Assembly (NCBI GenBank): GCA_031259345.1
Contig: JAIRLQ010000328.1
Location: forward strand, 1-5,861
Direction: 5' to 3'
DNA: 5,861 bases
From: Treponema sp.
GTDB lineage: Bacteria > Spirochaetota > Spirochaetia > Treponematales > Breznakiellaceae
The notes beneath the pieces were generated by a model. That model worked only from the letters and a program-made list of their open reading frames with translations. It did no database searches and had not been told where the DNA came from. Within the stretch, counting starts at the first letter, position 1. Each line of letters opens with the position of its first letter. This document shows positions 5,658 to 5,861 of the stretch, piece after piece. The position numbers and the translations under genes are program-made.

Positions 5658-5861
5658 TCACGTCAAGCCTTTCTGATTTACCAGCTCCGCGAGTAGATAG
5701 AGCAGCCAGCCCGCCATCGGCATGTCGTATTCACAATCATATCCCTGGGATTCCATGGAAAAACTCTCTTCGGTAATTCCGGTATATACGCCGCCGGGAA
5801 TCTGCGGCACGGGCGGGAAAAATTCCCCGAATATTCCCCGGTGCGGATGATTATAACCTAC
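5658..5861 (-). CDS. C-terminal end of a probable GH9-like glycoside hydrolase
   Basis: A gene enters from the right edge and ends at TGA (5660-5658); 67 codons are visible and no start lies in the window. The fragment has HPHR (5-8), VPQIPGGVYTG (20-30) and EYDMPMAGWLLYLLAEL near the end. The order of a His-Arg motif, a Pro/Gly-rich loop and a final helix after an acidic residue resembles the C-terminus of family 9 glycoside hydrolases, (alpha/alpha)6-barrel enzymes that cut cellulose and related beta-glucans; there the final glutamate is the catalytic acid. The GH9 signature is not matched exactly (the spacing and the residues after the glutamate differ), so a divergent member or another (alpha/alpha)6-barrel family is possible. 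The real coding frame is supported by unbroken length and codon use. It is co-directional with thrS, 202 bp upstream of it. Confidence 0.5.
   Translation of the reverse strand, partial: VGYNHPHRGIFGEFFPPVPQIPGGVYTGITEESFSMESQGYDCEYDMPMAGWLLYLLAELVNQKGLT

Noticed and set aside
5652..5671. AAGGC/GCCTT hairpin at the end of the right-edge gene
   Set aside because: Only 5 bp with a 10-nt loop, and on the minus strand it is followed by A residues, not T, so it is not a terminator for that gene.

Overview
The window reads as ordinary bacterial chromosome with a GC-rich core and an AT-richer left end. The best guess, which the sequence does not prove, is a free-living or gut-type spirochaete (Treponema-like). 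The reasons are a threonyl-tRNA synthetase without a TGS domain, a compact pyrF-pyrK-pyrD operon, and the tail of a probable carbohydrate-active enzyme.

Left end (1-846, minus strand): two small membrane-protein genes, read right to left, are tightly coupled because the stop codon of the first overlaps the ribosome binding site of the second. The second encodes a four-helix protein that resembles a MotA/ExbB-type channel subunit with a very short cytoplasmic loop. The first encodes a single-pass protein whose N-terminal codons contain a 7-bp tandem repeat. A possible third gene starts at position 51 and runs off the left edge.

Positions 847-978 form a divergent promoter region. Both genes that start here have a -10-like hexamer exactly 6 nt before the chosen ATG and no Shine-Dalgarno sequence, which would fit leaderless transcripts.

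Centre (979-3650, plus strand): pyrF, pyrK and pyrD, with a 1-nt gap and then an 8-nt overlap. Together they encode the oxidation of dihydroorotate (PyrD with its iron-sulfur/flavin partner PyrK, using NAD) and the final decarboxylation of OMP to UMP (PyrF).

Right (3680-5861, minus strand): thrS converges on pyrD across a 29-bp gap. Upstream of thrS is a 200-bp region with a strong 28-bp dyad over the candidate promoter and a GC-rich hairpin in the presumed leader. The right edge holds the last 67 codons of a gene that looks like a GH9-type glycoside hydrolase.

I see no mobile element, CRISPR array, tRNA or rRNA. The items most worth a second look are the mini-MotA-like pair with its slippage-prone repeat, the mirrored leaderless geometry, and the thrS-upstream dyad.
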